From assembly GCA_963841945.1 (NCBI GenBank), contig CAWJFC010000006.1:434001-498000 (forward strand): a stretch of DNA of 64,000 nt, read 5' to 3'. The notes below the pieces were generated by a model that worked only from the letters and a program-made list of their open reading frames with translations, was not told the origin of the DNA and searched no databases. The position numbers and the translations under genes are program-made. Below, piece after piece: positions 49,480 to 58,318 of this stretch (its first letter is position 1; every line of letters starts with the position of its first letter). Source of the stretch: Acidiflorens sp963841945. GTDB taxonomy: Bacteria > Acidobacteriota > Terriglobia > Terriglobales > Acidobacteriaceae.

Positions 49480-51537
49480 GTGTCTGGAATCAACTCGTCT
49501 GGAACTCGTCTACTTCTGCTCTCCACCTGCGCTCTGGCCATTGTCTCCGCCATCGGCTGTCGTGGAGTCGGCACCGCTCCCACGCAAGCCGGAACCGATA
49601 CGCTGCAGGTCAGCGTAGCATCTGGCACAGGTTCAATCACCAGCACGCCCGCAGGTATCAATTGCCCGTCAACCTGCTCCGCAACTTACAACAACGGCAC
49701 GCAAGTCACCCTCACCGAAACTCCGGCCCCAGGTTCTGGATTTAACGGCTGGGGAGGAGCCTGCAGCGGCACGGGCGCCACTTGCACGATCATGTTGAAC
49801 GCGAATCAAAGCGCCTCAGCGGCCTTCGGTCAACAATCGGGCAACGTTACGCTCAGCGTCACCGCTAACAACACCGCGCCCGCGCAGGGGACGGTGGCCA
49901 GTTCACCTGCTGGAATCAATTGCCCCGGCACCTGCTCGGCCACTTTTGCCGTCAACACGCAGGTCACTCTCACCGAGACCCCCGGTGCGCCCTCAACTTT
50001 CTCCATGTTCACGGGCTGGGGAGGCGCATGCAGCGGTACTACCGCAACTTGCAGCCTCACTCTGAATGCCAACCAGAGTGTAACCGCCGCGTTTAACCCC
50101 GCGCTCAATCACATCATTTTCTTCGCGCAGGAAAACCGTTCCTTCGACCACTATTTCGGCGAGCTTCGCCAATACTGGGCTGACAATGGTTATCCCGATC
50201 AGGCATTCGACGGTTTGGCGCAATTCAATCCACCTGCCGGCAGTGCACCGCCGCCCACCAATCCGCCCTGCTCGAATCCCGACCCGACGAGCTACTGCGA
50301 TGCTGACCCGAATGGTACTCCGGTTCCATCCGACCATCTGCCCAGTGTATGCATCGAGAATCCGAGTCCATCATGGAATGAGAGCCACGTCGACTGGGCC
50401 TACAACGATGCGACCGGCAAAAATCCTGCCGCCCTCAATGGTTTCGTGCAGACTGCGGCGAATGACGCCCGCCAGAATCAGCCGCCCTTCATGGACACCA
50501 ATGGCTATCGAGCCATGGGCTATTACGACGGAGGCAATCCCAGCGATCCAAACGATCCCGGCGATCTGAATTTCTACTACTTCATGGCGTCCAACTTTGC
50601 AACCTCGGACCGCTTCTTCTCGCCCGTCATGTCGCGCACCGAGCCAAATCGCATGTACTTGATGGCGGGGACGTCGCAAGGACACGCCTATCCTCTCGGT
50701 GGAAGCAATCCCGCCGATCAAAGCCCGCTCACTGTTCCTCCGATCTTTGAGGCTCTTCAGAACGCCGGCATCACTTGGAGGATTTACATCGAGCCCAGCC
50801 CAGTCGCCGTCGGTAACTGCGCGCCCGAAGATAGCAGTCCGCAGTGCCTGTTCATCGACTCGGGCAGCTATCTGCAAATGTTCACCTACGGCAAAACCGT
50901 GGTGAACGATCCAACCTTGAGCCAGAACCTTGTTCCAATGTCGCAGTTCGCCACCGATGCAGCCAATGGCACACTGCCTCAAGTCGCATGGATCGAATCG
51001 CCCACTGACGCCGGACTCGACGAACATCCGACCGTCGATGATTCCGCTCCTGAAAATATCCAGAAGGGTGCGAGTTTCAGCTACGGCTTGATGACCTCTC
51101 TTATGCAAAGCCAGAGCTGGAAAGACTCCGTCATGGTCTTCACCTACGACGAGGCTGGCGGCCTGTACGATCACGTCTCGCCCCAGCCCATGCCCAGTCC
51201 CGACGGCATAACTCCTCAAGATCTGCGCCCAGGAGACATTTGCACAAATGGCACCGGTCCCACCTGCGACTTCGTCTTCACCGGCTATCGCATTCCGCTT
51301 GTCGTAATCTCGCCCTTCACCAAGAAGAACTATGTCTCCCACACCGTCGCGGATTCGACCTCGATTCTGAAGCTGATCGAAACTCGTTTCAACATCCCGG
51401 CGTTGACCAAGCGCGACGCCGCGCAGTTCGACATGACGGAGTTCTTCGATTTCGTCAACATCCCATGGGCCAATCCACCCACGCCCCCGAAGCAGAACAT
51501 GGGTGGAACTTGCAGCCTCCAACCGCCCCCACCATAA
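49480..51537 (+). CDS. Phospholipase C-like phosphoesterase lipoprotein
   Basis: The 685-residue protein starts with GTG and has a lipoprotein-type signal ending at the cysteine in VSAIGCRG. Two bacterial-repeat domains (about 40-120 and 125-205) share GINCPSTCSATY / GINCPGTCSATF and GWGGACSGT. The C-terminal phosphoesterase domain (about 210-665, PF04185 type) has IIFFAQENRSFDHYFGELRQ, the MSRTEPNRMYLMAGTS stretch, FTYDEAGGLYDHVSPQP and GYRIPLVVISPF. This group includes phospholipase C and acid phosphatases. It probably acts on phospholipids or phosphate esters at the cell surface. Confidence 0.88.
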   Translation: MSGINSSGTRLLLLSTCALAIVSAIGCRGVGTAPTQAGTDTLQVSVASGTGSITSTPAGINCPSTCSATYNNGTQVTLTETPAPGSGFNGWGGACSGTGATCTIMLNANQSASAAFGQQSGNVTLSVTANNTAPAQGTVASSPAGINCPGTCSATFAVNTQVTLTETPGAPSTFSMFTGWGGACSGTTATCSLTLNANQSVTAAFNPALNHIIFFAQENRSFDHYFGELRQYWADNGYPDQAFDGLAQFNPPAGSAPPPTNPPCSNPDPTSYCDADPNGTPVPSDHLPSVCIENPSPSWNESHVDWAYNDATGKNPAALNGFVQTAANDARQNQPPFMDTNGYRAMGYYDGGNPSDPNDPGDLNFYYFMASNFATSDRFFSPVMSRTEPNRMYLMAGTSQGHAYPLGGSNPADQSPLTVPPIFEALQNAGITWRIYIEPSPVAVGNCAPEDSSPQCLFIDSGSYLQMFTYGKTVVNDPTLSQNLVPMSQFATDAANGTLPQVAWIESPTDAGLDEHPTVDDSAPENIQKGASFSYGLMTSLMQSQSWKDSVMVFTYDEAGGLYDHVSPQPMPSPDGITPQDLRPGDICTNGTGPTCDFVFTGYRIPLVVISPFTKKNYVSHTVADSTSILKLIETRFNIPALTKRDAAQFDMTEFFDFVNIPWANPPTPPKQNMGGTCSLQPPPP

Positions 51538-51628
51538 AAACATTGACGCAATCGTGAGCGCAGGCAAGGGCGTCCGTTGAAGCATGGCCGCCCTGCCCGA
51601 GCGTTCACACCAATGGGATAATAAGAAT

Positions 51629-53005
51629 GTGAGAACCGCGAAGCTCTTATTGGTAGCCCTGACCTTTTTCTGCCTCCAGCTCTGCCACGCCGCAGTCCGC
51701 CATTACTACATCGCTGCTGAAGATGTCACCTGGGATTACGCTCCCAGCGGACAGAATCTCCTGACCGCCGAGCCCCTCAGTCTCCCATGGCTCGGACACA
51801 CCCGCTGGCAAAAGACGCGCTACATCGAATACACCGATTCGACCTTCACCATCAAAAAACCGCAGCCTGACTGGCTCGGCATCCTTGGCCCCATCATCCG
51901 CGGCGAAGTTGGCGACGAGTTCGTCGTCGATTTCCTCAATCGCAGCAAGCGCCTCCATGACATGCATCCCCACGGCCTGCGCTATGACAAGAACGATGAG
52001 GGCAGCTACTACCTTCCCACCGGCAGAGGTGGCTTAGTCGCCACCGGCCATCGCTTCACATACCACTGGTTTGCCGACCAGGGCAGCGGTCCCGGCTCCG
52101 GCCAACTCAGCTCGGTTGTCTGGTGGTATCACGGCCACGTCGATACGGAGAGCGAAACCAACGCCGGCCTTCTCGGTCCCATCATCATTACCGCGAAAGG
52201 GAAAGCAAATCCTGACGGCACACCCAAAGGCGTCGACCGCGAATTCGTCGCCGCTTTTATGATCTTCGACGAACTGGCTGGCAAACCCGACGGTCAATTC
52301 TATGCCATCAATGGATACATTTTCGGCAACTTACCCGGACTAATGATGCAGCAGGGCGACAGGGTGAGATGGTACTTACTGGGAATGGGCAACGAAAAGG
52401 ACCTTCACAGCCCCCATTGGCACGGCAAGACAGTCAACACCGGCACTCGAAACACCGACGTCGTTGAGTTACTCCCCGGCAGTATGGTCTCAGTAGAAAT
52501 GCTCGCCGACAATCCCGGCTCATGGATGTTCCACTGCCACGTCGGCGACCACATGGAAGGTGGCATGATGGCCATCTACACCATCTATCCGCCCCCCAAC
52601 CGCAGTTGCCCGGTCAAATTCCCCGCCGGAGATTTCTGGAACACTAACGGCAAATTCATGCTGACAGTGAAGAACGCGACCAGCAAGCCGATCAAGAGCC
52701 TCTCGCTCACCGCCGAGCATTTCCTTGCTCCTCAGGATCTCCGCTTGCCCTTCGACTCCAACTGGTCGTCGACCGCCTCGATCCTGCCCAATGGCGAACA
52801 GACGATAGAAAGGCCAGCTTACGCCACCGCCACATCCCAAGCCGTTTATGGCTGGGTCTTCATTCCAACTGCCATAACCTTCGCCGACGGCTCAACGTGG
52901 CATCCTAAACAAGCTAACGAATGCTTCAGAGCCTTCTGGCGCGACAAAGAGCACCCGGAGATCCCGGCCCTGCCCCCGCGCCAGGATGAACTCAATCCCG
53001 ATTGA
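51629..53005 (+). CDS. Multicopper oxidase, ceruloplasmin-like
   Basis: The start is taken as the GTG at 51629, giving a signal peptide (TAKLLLVALTFFCLQLCHA); a longer frame starts at 51584. The mature part opens with RHYYIAAEDVTWDYAPSGQN, as in ceruloplasmin and its relatives. Copper sites are complete: HDMHPHG, WWYHGHVD, HSPHWHG and HCHVGDHMEGGM (type 1 ligands His, Cys, His, Met). About 458 residues contain two cupredoxin domains plus a third beta-rich part. It oxidises metals or phenolics outside the cytoplasm. It follows the phospholipase-like gene by about 90 bases. Confidence 0.9.
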   Translation: MRTAKLLLVALTFFCLQLCHAAVRHYYIAAEDVTWDYAPSGQNLLTAEPLSLPWLGHTRWQKTRYIEYTDSTFTIKKPQPDWLGILGPIIRGEVGDEFVVDFLNRSKRLHDMHPHGLRYDKNDEGSYYLPTGRGGLVATGHRFTYHWFADQGSGPGSGQLSSVVWWYHGHVDTESETNAGLLGPIIITAKGKANPDGTPKGVDREFVAAFMIFDELAGKPDGQFYAINGYIFGNLPGLMMQQGDRVRWYLLGMGNEKDLHSPHWHGKTVNTGTRNTDVVELLPGSMVSVEMLADNPGSWMFHCHVGDHMEGGMMAIYTIYPPPNRSCPVKFPAGDFWNTNGKFMLTVKNATSKPIKSLSLTAEHFLAPQDLRLPFDSNWSSTASILPNGEQTIERPAYATATSQAVYGWVFIPTAITFADGSTWHPKQANECFRAFWRDKEHPEIPALPPRQDELNPD

Positions 53006-53039
53006 TTCGCTAGAATCTCGAATTCCTGGTTCGCTCACT

Positions 53040-54038
53040 TCATTTGCCGGCCGGGGAATTCACAGTCACAGATTTTGCCTCATAGTGGTTTCCGTCAAAC
53101 TTCGCCTCCACCATAATGTCAGCACCTTCCTGAATTCTTCCCGCAATCTCGCGGTCGTTGGCGTCGACATAAACCTCATAGCTCCGGTTGTCGCGCGGGT
53201 CGACAATCACCACCAGGCCGCGATTCAGGTCGAGGAACGAAACGCGTCCCGAAAACGCGAACGTTGCGCCCGGAGAAGCGAGAATGGAAACCTGGCTCAC
53301 AAGCGGCTGTCGCTCACCAGACTGGCGATTGCCAGACCGACCATCATTAGAGTGGCGCTCGTTCCTTCTCTGCTCGCCTCCCGCCACAAACGAAATCGTG
53401 ACCAGCGTTCCAGGCTGAAGATCCGCCGGACTCGCCGGTTCATCGCCTCGCACAATTGTTGCGCCTGCCGCAAGATGCATCTTCACCGGTCGCGGCGAAA
53501 GCGTGTCGCGCAGAATAAGTTCCCTCTTCCCAGCATCGAAGTCCACAATCTGTCCGCTGCCCTGTCCAGTTGGCGAGGCAATGACCCGTATGTTCCGCGC
53601 GAAAACATCCTTGCCGTCCAAGGTCGTGTCGACATAAGCTCGCATTCCCTGTTGCAAGTCGTCGAGCGTCCCTCGCTCTTCTCCGCGGAACACATGTGTT
53701 CGATCATCGAACAACACCGCGATCTTTCCGCCGCCAAACACATCGAGAACAATCCGGTCGCGAACGTTGTCGACCGTTCGAATCGTCCCTCCCATCAGCG
53801 TTGTCTTGCCTTTTGGTTGTGGCGGCAAGTCTGGCACGGCGCGCGGTTCCTGATTGTTCAGAGCGATTGGATTCGGACTCACGTTGCTCTCGGCCGCGGC
53901 CGAACCGTCTCGAGCCAGCATCTGTGAAGACGCCGCAGTCTGCGCGAATCCCAAACTAGCCGACGCAAGTACACTCGCAACCACCACGCTGCCTATCCGA
54001 CAGCCAGCGCCAAAAAAGCCCGACCGAAGACGAGTCAA
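53040..54038 (-). CDS. Exported DUF5666-like protein
   Basis: The 332-residue protein has a signal peptide (hydrophobic about residues 15-32, AQ cleavage). After a Ser/Pro-rich linker come three similar OB/beta-barrel-like segments. Examples are GGTIRTVDNVRDRIVLDVFG with DDRTHVFRGEERGTLDDLQQ, and GRVSFLDLNRGLVVIVDPRD with VYVDANDREIAGRIQ. This alternation resembles DUF5666 domains in exported acidobacterial proteins. A charged linker (RRNERHSNDGRSGNRQ) separates two of them. Function unknown. It is divergent from the TPR gene at 54182. Confidence 0.68.
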   Translation of the reverse strand: MTRLRSGFFGAGCRIGSVVVASVLASASLGFAQTAASSQMLARDGSAAAESNVSPNPIALNNQEPRAVPDLPPQPKGKTTLMGGTIRTVDNVRDRIVLDVFGGGKIAVLFDDRTHVFRGEERGTLDDLQQGMRAYVDTTLDGKDVFARNIRVIASPTGQGSGQIVDFDAGKRELILRDTLSPRPVKMHLAAGATIVRGDEPASPADLQPGTLVTISFVAGGEQRRNERHSNDGRSGNRQSGERQPLVSQVSILASPGATFAFSGRVSFLDLNRGLVVIVDPRDNRSYEVYVDANDREIAGRIQEGADIMVEAKFDGNHYEAKSVTVNSPAGK

Positions 54039-54181
54039 TCAAACCCTCCATTGCACGCAGCCATTCCACAACCCGGAGCAATGGTTGGATGCGTCCTCGC
54101 GCACCGGGGTAGTCCGGGAAAACCCCTGGAAACGGGCAGCAGGAAGGCATCCCTTTGCATCCAAATGAGGCCGTGAATTTC

Positions 54182-55393
54182 ATGGGAAATATTGCGATGC
54201 CAAGGATCGCTTATGGAAATCGCAGGCTGACTGCTGGTAAGCGCCTTCTGTTTACGGCCGCGCTGGTTGCCAGCTTCTCGCCTCTGCTGAGAGCGGGAGA
54301 TATTAAAATCACCATCCCCAAGCGTAGCGAGCTTACTCCCGTCCAGCGCCTCAACCGCGAGGGTGTGGAAGCCGTCAACAAGCGCCATTTCAATAAAGCT
54401 CGTGAACTCTTCTACAAGGCATACCTGTTCGATCCAGGCGATCCATTTACCCTGAATAACCTCGGTTACGTCTCCGAACTCGAAGGTCAGGTCGAGCGCG
54501 CCCAGAGCTTCTACGCCATGGCCTCCGCCGATTCCACCGAAGCCGGGATCGACAAGACCAGCGCCAAAGATCTGAAAGGCGAATCGCTCGCCACTGCGAT
54601 AAACACCTTCCACGACATTCCCATGCAGGTGAATCGCGACAACTTCAGAGCCGTCGGTCTCCTGTCCGAAGGCCGCGTGCGTGAAGCCGACACGTTACTT
54701 CAGCAGGCTTTAGCGCTCGATCCGAAGAACGCATTCACGCTGAACAATATGGGAGTTGCAAAGGAATCGCAGGGCGAATACGGCGAAGCTCTCAACTACT
54801 ACAATGCTGCGGCCAATGCGCACGTCGAAGAACCGGTCATTGTGACCATGAACGGCTCCTGGCGCGGAAAAGCCGTCAGTGACATGGCCCGCTCCAGTGC
54901 CGATCGTCTGCGCAAGCGCATGAAGACTCTTCAGAGCGATCGGGCTCAGGTCGCGCTGCTGAATCTGCGCGGTGTATCCGCGGCCAATCGTAATGATTGG
55001 CGCGCAGCCCAGGACTACTTCTCGCAGGCGTATCGTCTTGACCCTGACAACGCCTTCTCCTTGAACAACCAGGGATTCATGGCGGAGAGAAGTGGCGATC
55101 TCGAGAGCGCCGAAGATTTCTATCGCCAGGCGCGCAGCGCCGGCGCAGCCAACGATCGAGTCGGCCTCGCCACTCGTCCCGCGGCCGAAGGCTCAAAGCT
55201 GTCATCCGTCGCTGATGCCAGCGATAGCAAGGTCTCCAGCGCAATCGAAGTCACCAGCGCCGCAAGACATCGCGAGGGAGGTCCGATCGAGCTCAAGCGT
55301 CGCGATGGCAGCATTGTCGATCCGAATACCGCCGCTCCGACTCAGCCGTCAACCAATCAGAACCCAAGTCAACCGGACAATTCGCAGCGCTAG
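54182..55393 (+). CDS. TPR-repeat exported protein
   Basis: The ATG at 54182, with an upstream GAGG, is preferred over the TTG at 54155. About 403 residues begin with a signal-like segment (LLFTAALVASFSPLLRAG). Four or more TPR units follow, e.g. AVNKRHFNKARELFYKAYLF, EADTLLQQALALDPKNAFTL, and AAQDYFSQAYRLDPDNAFSL with NNQGFMAERSGDLESAEDFY. The Ser/Gln/Pro-rich tail is disordered. It probably acts as a periplasmic scaffold. No partner is evident, though the BcsC-like TPR protein lies 3 kb away. Confidence 0.78.
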   Translation: MGNIAMPRIAYGNRRLTAGKRLLFTAALVASFSPLLRAGDIKITIPKRSELTPVQRLNREGVEAVNKRHFNKARELFYKAYLFDPGDPFTLNNLGYVSELEGQVERAQSFYAMASADSTEAGIDKTSAKDLKGESLATAINTFHDIPMQVNRDNFRAVGLLSEGRVREADTLLQQALALDPKNAFTLNNMGVAKESQGEYGEALNYYNAAANAHVEEPVIVTMNGSWRGKAVSDMARSSADRLRKRMKTLQSDRAQVALLNLRGVSAANRNDWRAAQDYFSQAYRLDPDNAFSLNNQGFMAERSGDLESAEDFYRQARSAGAANDRVGLATRPAAEGSKLSSVADASDSKVSSAIEVTSAARHREGGPIELKRRDGSIVDPNTAAPTQPSTNQNPSQPDNSQR

Positions 55394-55665
55394 CCCGATC
55401 CATCACCGTTCCCACCCCGGAGTAAGCTCACTCTCAGCCACTCGTCTGCTGACGAGTTGTTGCCTAGCATTCTTCTAACTGACAATTCAGTCGTCTGACC
55501 TACATATAAAAACACCAAAGCAGGCTCACCAATGGAGCAATTGCGTCAATACATGAACTCCTGTATTTTCCAGTCTAAGTTTCATATAAATCGCACCTGC
55601 CCCAGCGTGTTCTGTTCGACTCCCCTCCCACCGGGCGGAAGACTGCAAGGGCCCTGGAGACCAAC

Positions 55666-56838
55666 TTGAAAGCATCCCTCTTACTCGCGGACCGCCCATC
55701 CAGAGGCGCTTCGAAACCGAATTCCCCCTCCCGCTTTCCTTCCTACTTCGTTCTACTTACTCTCGCTTGTGTAGGATTTGCTACGCTGGCAAATGCACAG
55801 GTTACTTCCATCTCCCTACAGTCACCTGGCCTTTCACCGACAACAACCACCAATCTAACTTCTCCGATTCACGTGGCCGCCACCGCCGAGGACCTCAGCC
55901 CAATCACCGGGTACGTCGTCTATGTCGACAACGTGAACGTCTTCCGCAACTTCGCCACCACCATGGACGCATGGATCATGCTCACCGCAGGCACGCACAC
56001 CCTCTATGTCAAGGCGTGGGACGCCCACAGCAACTACTCCACCGAGACTTATCAGATAAACATCACCGGTTTCGCGCCACCCGCGCCTCCGATTTATGCC
56101 CAGCGAGTCAATGGTATCGATGGCGACTCATGGACGGTCGACAACAATCCGGACGTGGGCGGGAAATGCCAAACTGGCAGCCTCGGAAGCTTCGTCAACA
56201 GCTCAGATCCAAATACGGAGAACGCTCCCGGGCCTGGCCAGCATTTCGTCATGAACGGTACTTGCCAGTATGACGACAGCCTCTTCTATTGGAAGTACAG
56301 CGATCCCGAATCCCTCGCGAGCTCCACGAACTACTTGTGGGAATTCTGGTTCTATCTTCCGAACACGACGCAATCGAACACCGTGCAGGCGATGGAATTT
56401 GACATGTTCCAGACGGTGCCATTGAGCGACGGCATGCACGAGTTCATGTTCGGGTCACAATGTAATTACGCAAAGAATGCGTGGGACTTTTGGGTTCCGA
56501 GCGGCTCCCATCTGACGTGGGTGACTTCCAGCGTGTCGCCATGCCGGTTTTCGACGGGCGCATGGCATCACGCGGTGTACTTCCTGCAACGCGTGACCTC
56601 GGCCGGATACCAGCAGATTCCTTTGACCTTCAGTCCCTCGACAGACACCAACAGCTACCTGCGATTTGGAACGCTGACGATCGATGGCCAGACAACATAT
56701 CTTGGAGGACTGGCATGGTCGACTGTCCCGAAGCCAGCGTGGGGAGAGGTTGTGGGGGTGCAGCACCAGCTGGATACGTCGGTCGCAGGCGTTCTGATTG
56801 AGCAATACTCGAACCGGGAATCGCTGACGGCGTGGTAG
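55666..56838 (+). CDS. Secreted Ig-like protein with unassigned C-terminal domain, paralogue
   Basis: The 390-residue protein starts with TTG after GGAG. A long positively charged leader and a hydrophobic segment (about 28-44, cleavage near NAQ) mark it as secreted. One Ig-like domain (about 48-135) is followed by a 240-residue domain with MEFDMFQTVPLSDGMHEFMF, FGSQCNYAKNAWDFWVPSGS and STGAWHHAVYFLQRVT. This parallels the C-terminal domain at 47797-49116, in particular EFD-FxxxxDGM, FG-QCNxxxNAWDxW and WHH. The two secreted proteins are therefore related. Function unknown; carbohydrate binding is a guess. Confidence 0.75.
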   Translation: MKASLLLADRPSRGASKPNSPSRFPSYFVLLTLACVGFATLANAQVTSISLQSPGLSPTTTTNLTSPIHVAATAEDLSPITGYVVYVDNVNVFRNFATTMDAWIMLTAGTHTLYVKAWDAHSNYSTETYQINITGFAPPAPPIYAQRVNGIDGDSWTVDNNPDVGGKCQTGSLGSFVNSSDPNTENAPGPGQHFVMNGTCQYDDSLFYWKYSDPESLASSTNYLWEFWFYLPNTTQSNTVQAMEFDMFQTVPLSDGMHEFMFGSQCNYAKNAWDFWVPSGSHLTWVTSSVSPCRFSTGAWHHAVYFLQRVTSAGYQQIPLTFSPSTDTNSYLRFGTLTIDGQTTYLGGLAWSTVPKPAWGEVVGVQHQLDTSVAGVLIEQYSNRESLTAW

Positions 56839-56914
56839 TCGTAATGTGGTAGTCGCCTGAACAGCCTCAGTCTAGCGGAGGTGTGCGCCAGCGCACGAGC
56901 CCAGTCAGTGTCTC

Positions 56915-58285
56915 TTACGCGGCGTCTCTGCCTGACAGAGGTGAGATTGTCACGGGATCTACGCCCTCGTCTTCCACTGAGGAAGCAACCCTGGATGTGG
57001 ACGGGAGTCCATGCAATGCCGCGCGCAGCGAAGCTCGCCGTCGGCTCATGAACGGAAGGCGATACTCGGCGGCGGGGCCGAGAGACCGTTTGCGTCTTTC
57101 CAGCTCGAACCAGCGGAGATAGTGACGAACGACATTGGGCATCGTCATTCTGACCGCGGCGGAATAGTTTTGCCCGGCGGCCATGCGCTGATCTTGAGGC
57201 GACTCCAATAAACCAATCAGCTGCGCCGCCAGGTCCACAGGATCGCCGGTCTTGTAGAAGCTGATGGCCATGTCTTCATCGGCGGCCATGTCGCGAAAAT
57301 CGGCGATGTCAGCCGATACTATGGGCAGGCCATACTCACAAGCCTGGTGCGCGGGGCCACTTGAACCGGTCGCGGAATCGTAGGGCAGAATCAGGATGCT
57401 GGCGGTACTGAACAGATCCGGCAAGCCCGATTCTGGCACGTAGCCCAGAAATTCAATTCGCGGATTCGGCGAATACTTTTCGCGCACCGACTCCCAGTAG
57501 CCAGGCCTGGTGTGGTGGTTCGATCCAGCGATGACCAGGCGTGCGGTTGGTACTCTTCGCAAAACTGCCGGGAATGCCTCCATGAGGGTTTCGAGACGCT
57601 TATACGTTCCCCAGTGACCGATGGCCAACAGCCGCTGGTCGGGATTGCCGCGCAGTGAGAAATTTGGCGGAGTGGGGCAACGCGCGAAGATGCCATGCGT
57701 GCCCAGCAGAACATTGTCCACCGAATATTTCTTCGCGAGGGTGCGACGATATCCCGAGAGCAAGACTGAAACCGACGTCGCATTTAAAAGCATGCGCGTG
57801 GCCAGCGCGCTTCCTAAACGGTATATTCGCTCCTGCTTCACACCCGCGTCACCAAAATTGACGTGCTCAACGATATGGTGCAGGGTAACGTGCGTGAAAT
57901 AGCCCATTGCGCGAGTCACCGCCGGCGCGCACAAACCGGCAAAGGCTGCCACCGGATATTCGGGAGTTCCGAAGGTTGAGTAAACGAGGTTGAACCAGAC
58001 GACATCTGGCTTACAATCATGGACTGCTTTGATAAGCCGCAAGGGAGACATTAATCGGTTGCTTTCCCAACAGCGAATCACGTGGAATCCGGGCACTTCC
58101 TTCTGCTTGTCCCGGTGGACGGGTTGGCCGTTCGCGTCCGTATTCCACTCATAGCGGGTCAGCTTGTCGGCCAGAATGGTCAGGCTTACAAGTGGATTGC
58201 GCTGGAGTTCGCGGGCAAGATAAAGGCCGTATTCATTCAGTTGCCGCCCGCTGGGAGGGAATGCTGTGATAAGACAGATTTTCAT
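56915..58285 (-). CDS. GT4-family glycosyltransferase
   Basis: The 456-residue protein is a GT-B fold enzyme: KICLITAFPPSGRQLNEYGL at the start, RLLAIGHWGTYKRLETLMEA near residue 220, RIEFLGYVPESGLPDLFSTA near 277, and the donor-binding stretch SGPAHQACEYGLPIVSADIA near 315. It transfers sugar from a nucleotide donor; the sugar is unknown. The C-terminal 60 residues are basic and Arg/Ser-rich, beyond the usual GT4 length. It sits directly downstream of the BcsC-like gene (33 bases), suggesting co-transcription and a role in the same surface polysaccharide. Confidence 0.88.
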   Translation of the reverse strand: MKICLITAFPPSGRQLNEYGLYLARELQRNPLVSLTILADKLTRYEWNTDANGQPVHRDKQKEVPGFHVIRCWESNRLMSPLRLIKAVHDCKPDVVWFNLVYSTFGTPEYPVAAFAGLCAPAVTRAMGYFTHVTLHHIVEHVNFGDAGVKQERIYRLGSALATRMLLNATSVSVLLSGYRRTLAKKYSVDNVLLGTHGIFARCPTPPNFSLRGNPDQRLLAIGHWGTYKRLETLMEAFPAVLRRVPTARLVIAGSNHHTRPGYWESVREKYSPNPRIEFLGYVPESGLPDLFSTASILILPYDSATGSSGPAHQACEYGLPIVSADIADFRDMAADEDMAISFYKTGDPVDLAAQLIGLLESPQDQRMAAGQNYSAAVRMTMPNVVRHYLRWFELERRKRSLGPAAEYRLPFMSRRRASLRAALHGLPSTSRVASSVEDEGVDPVTISPLSGRDAA

Positions 58286-58318
58286 GGCCCGTTCGTATCC
58301 GTTTCTGATTCTTAACTT

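Noticed and set aside
50371..51585. 404-residue open frame on the minus strand
   Set aside because: It lies exactly opposite the phospholipase C-like gene, has no family motifs and arises from high GC codon positions.
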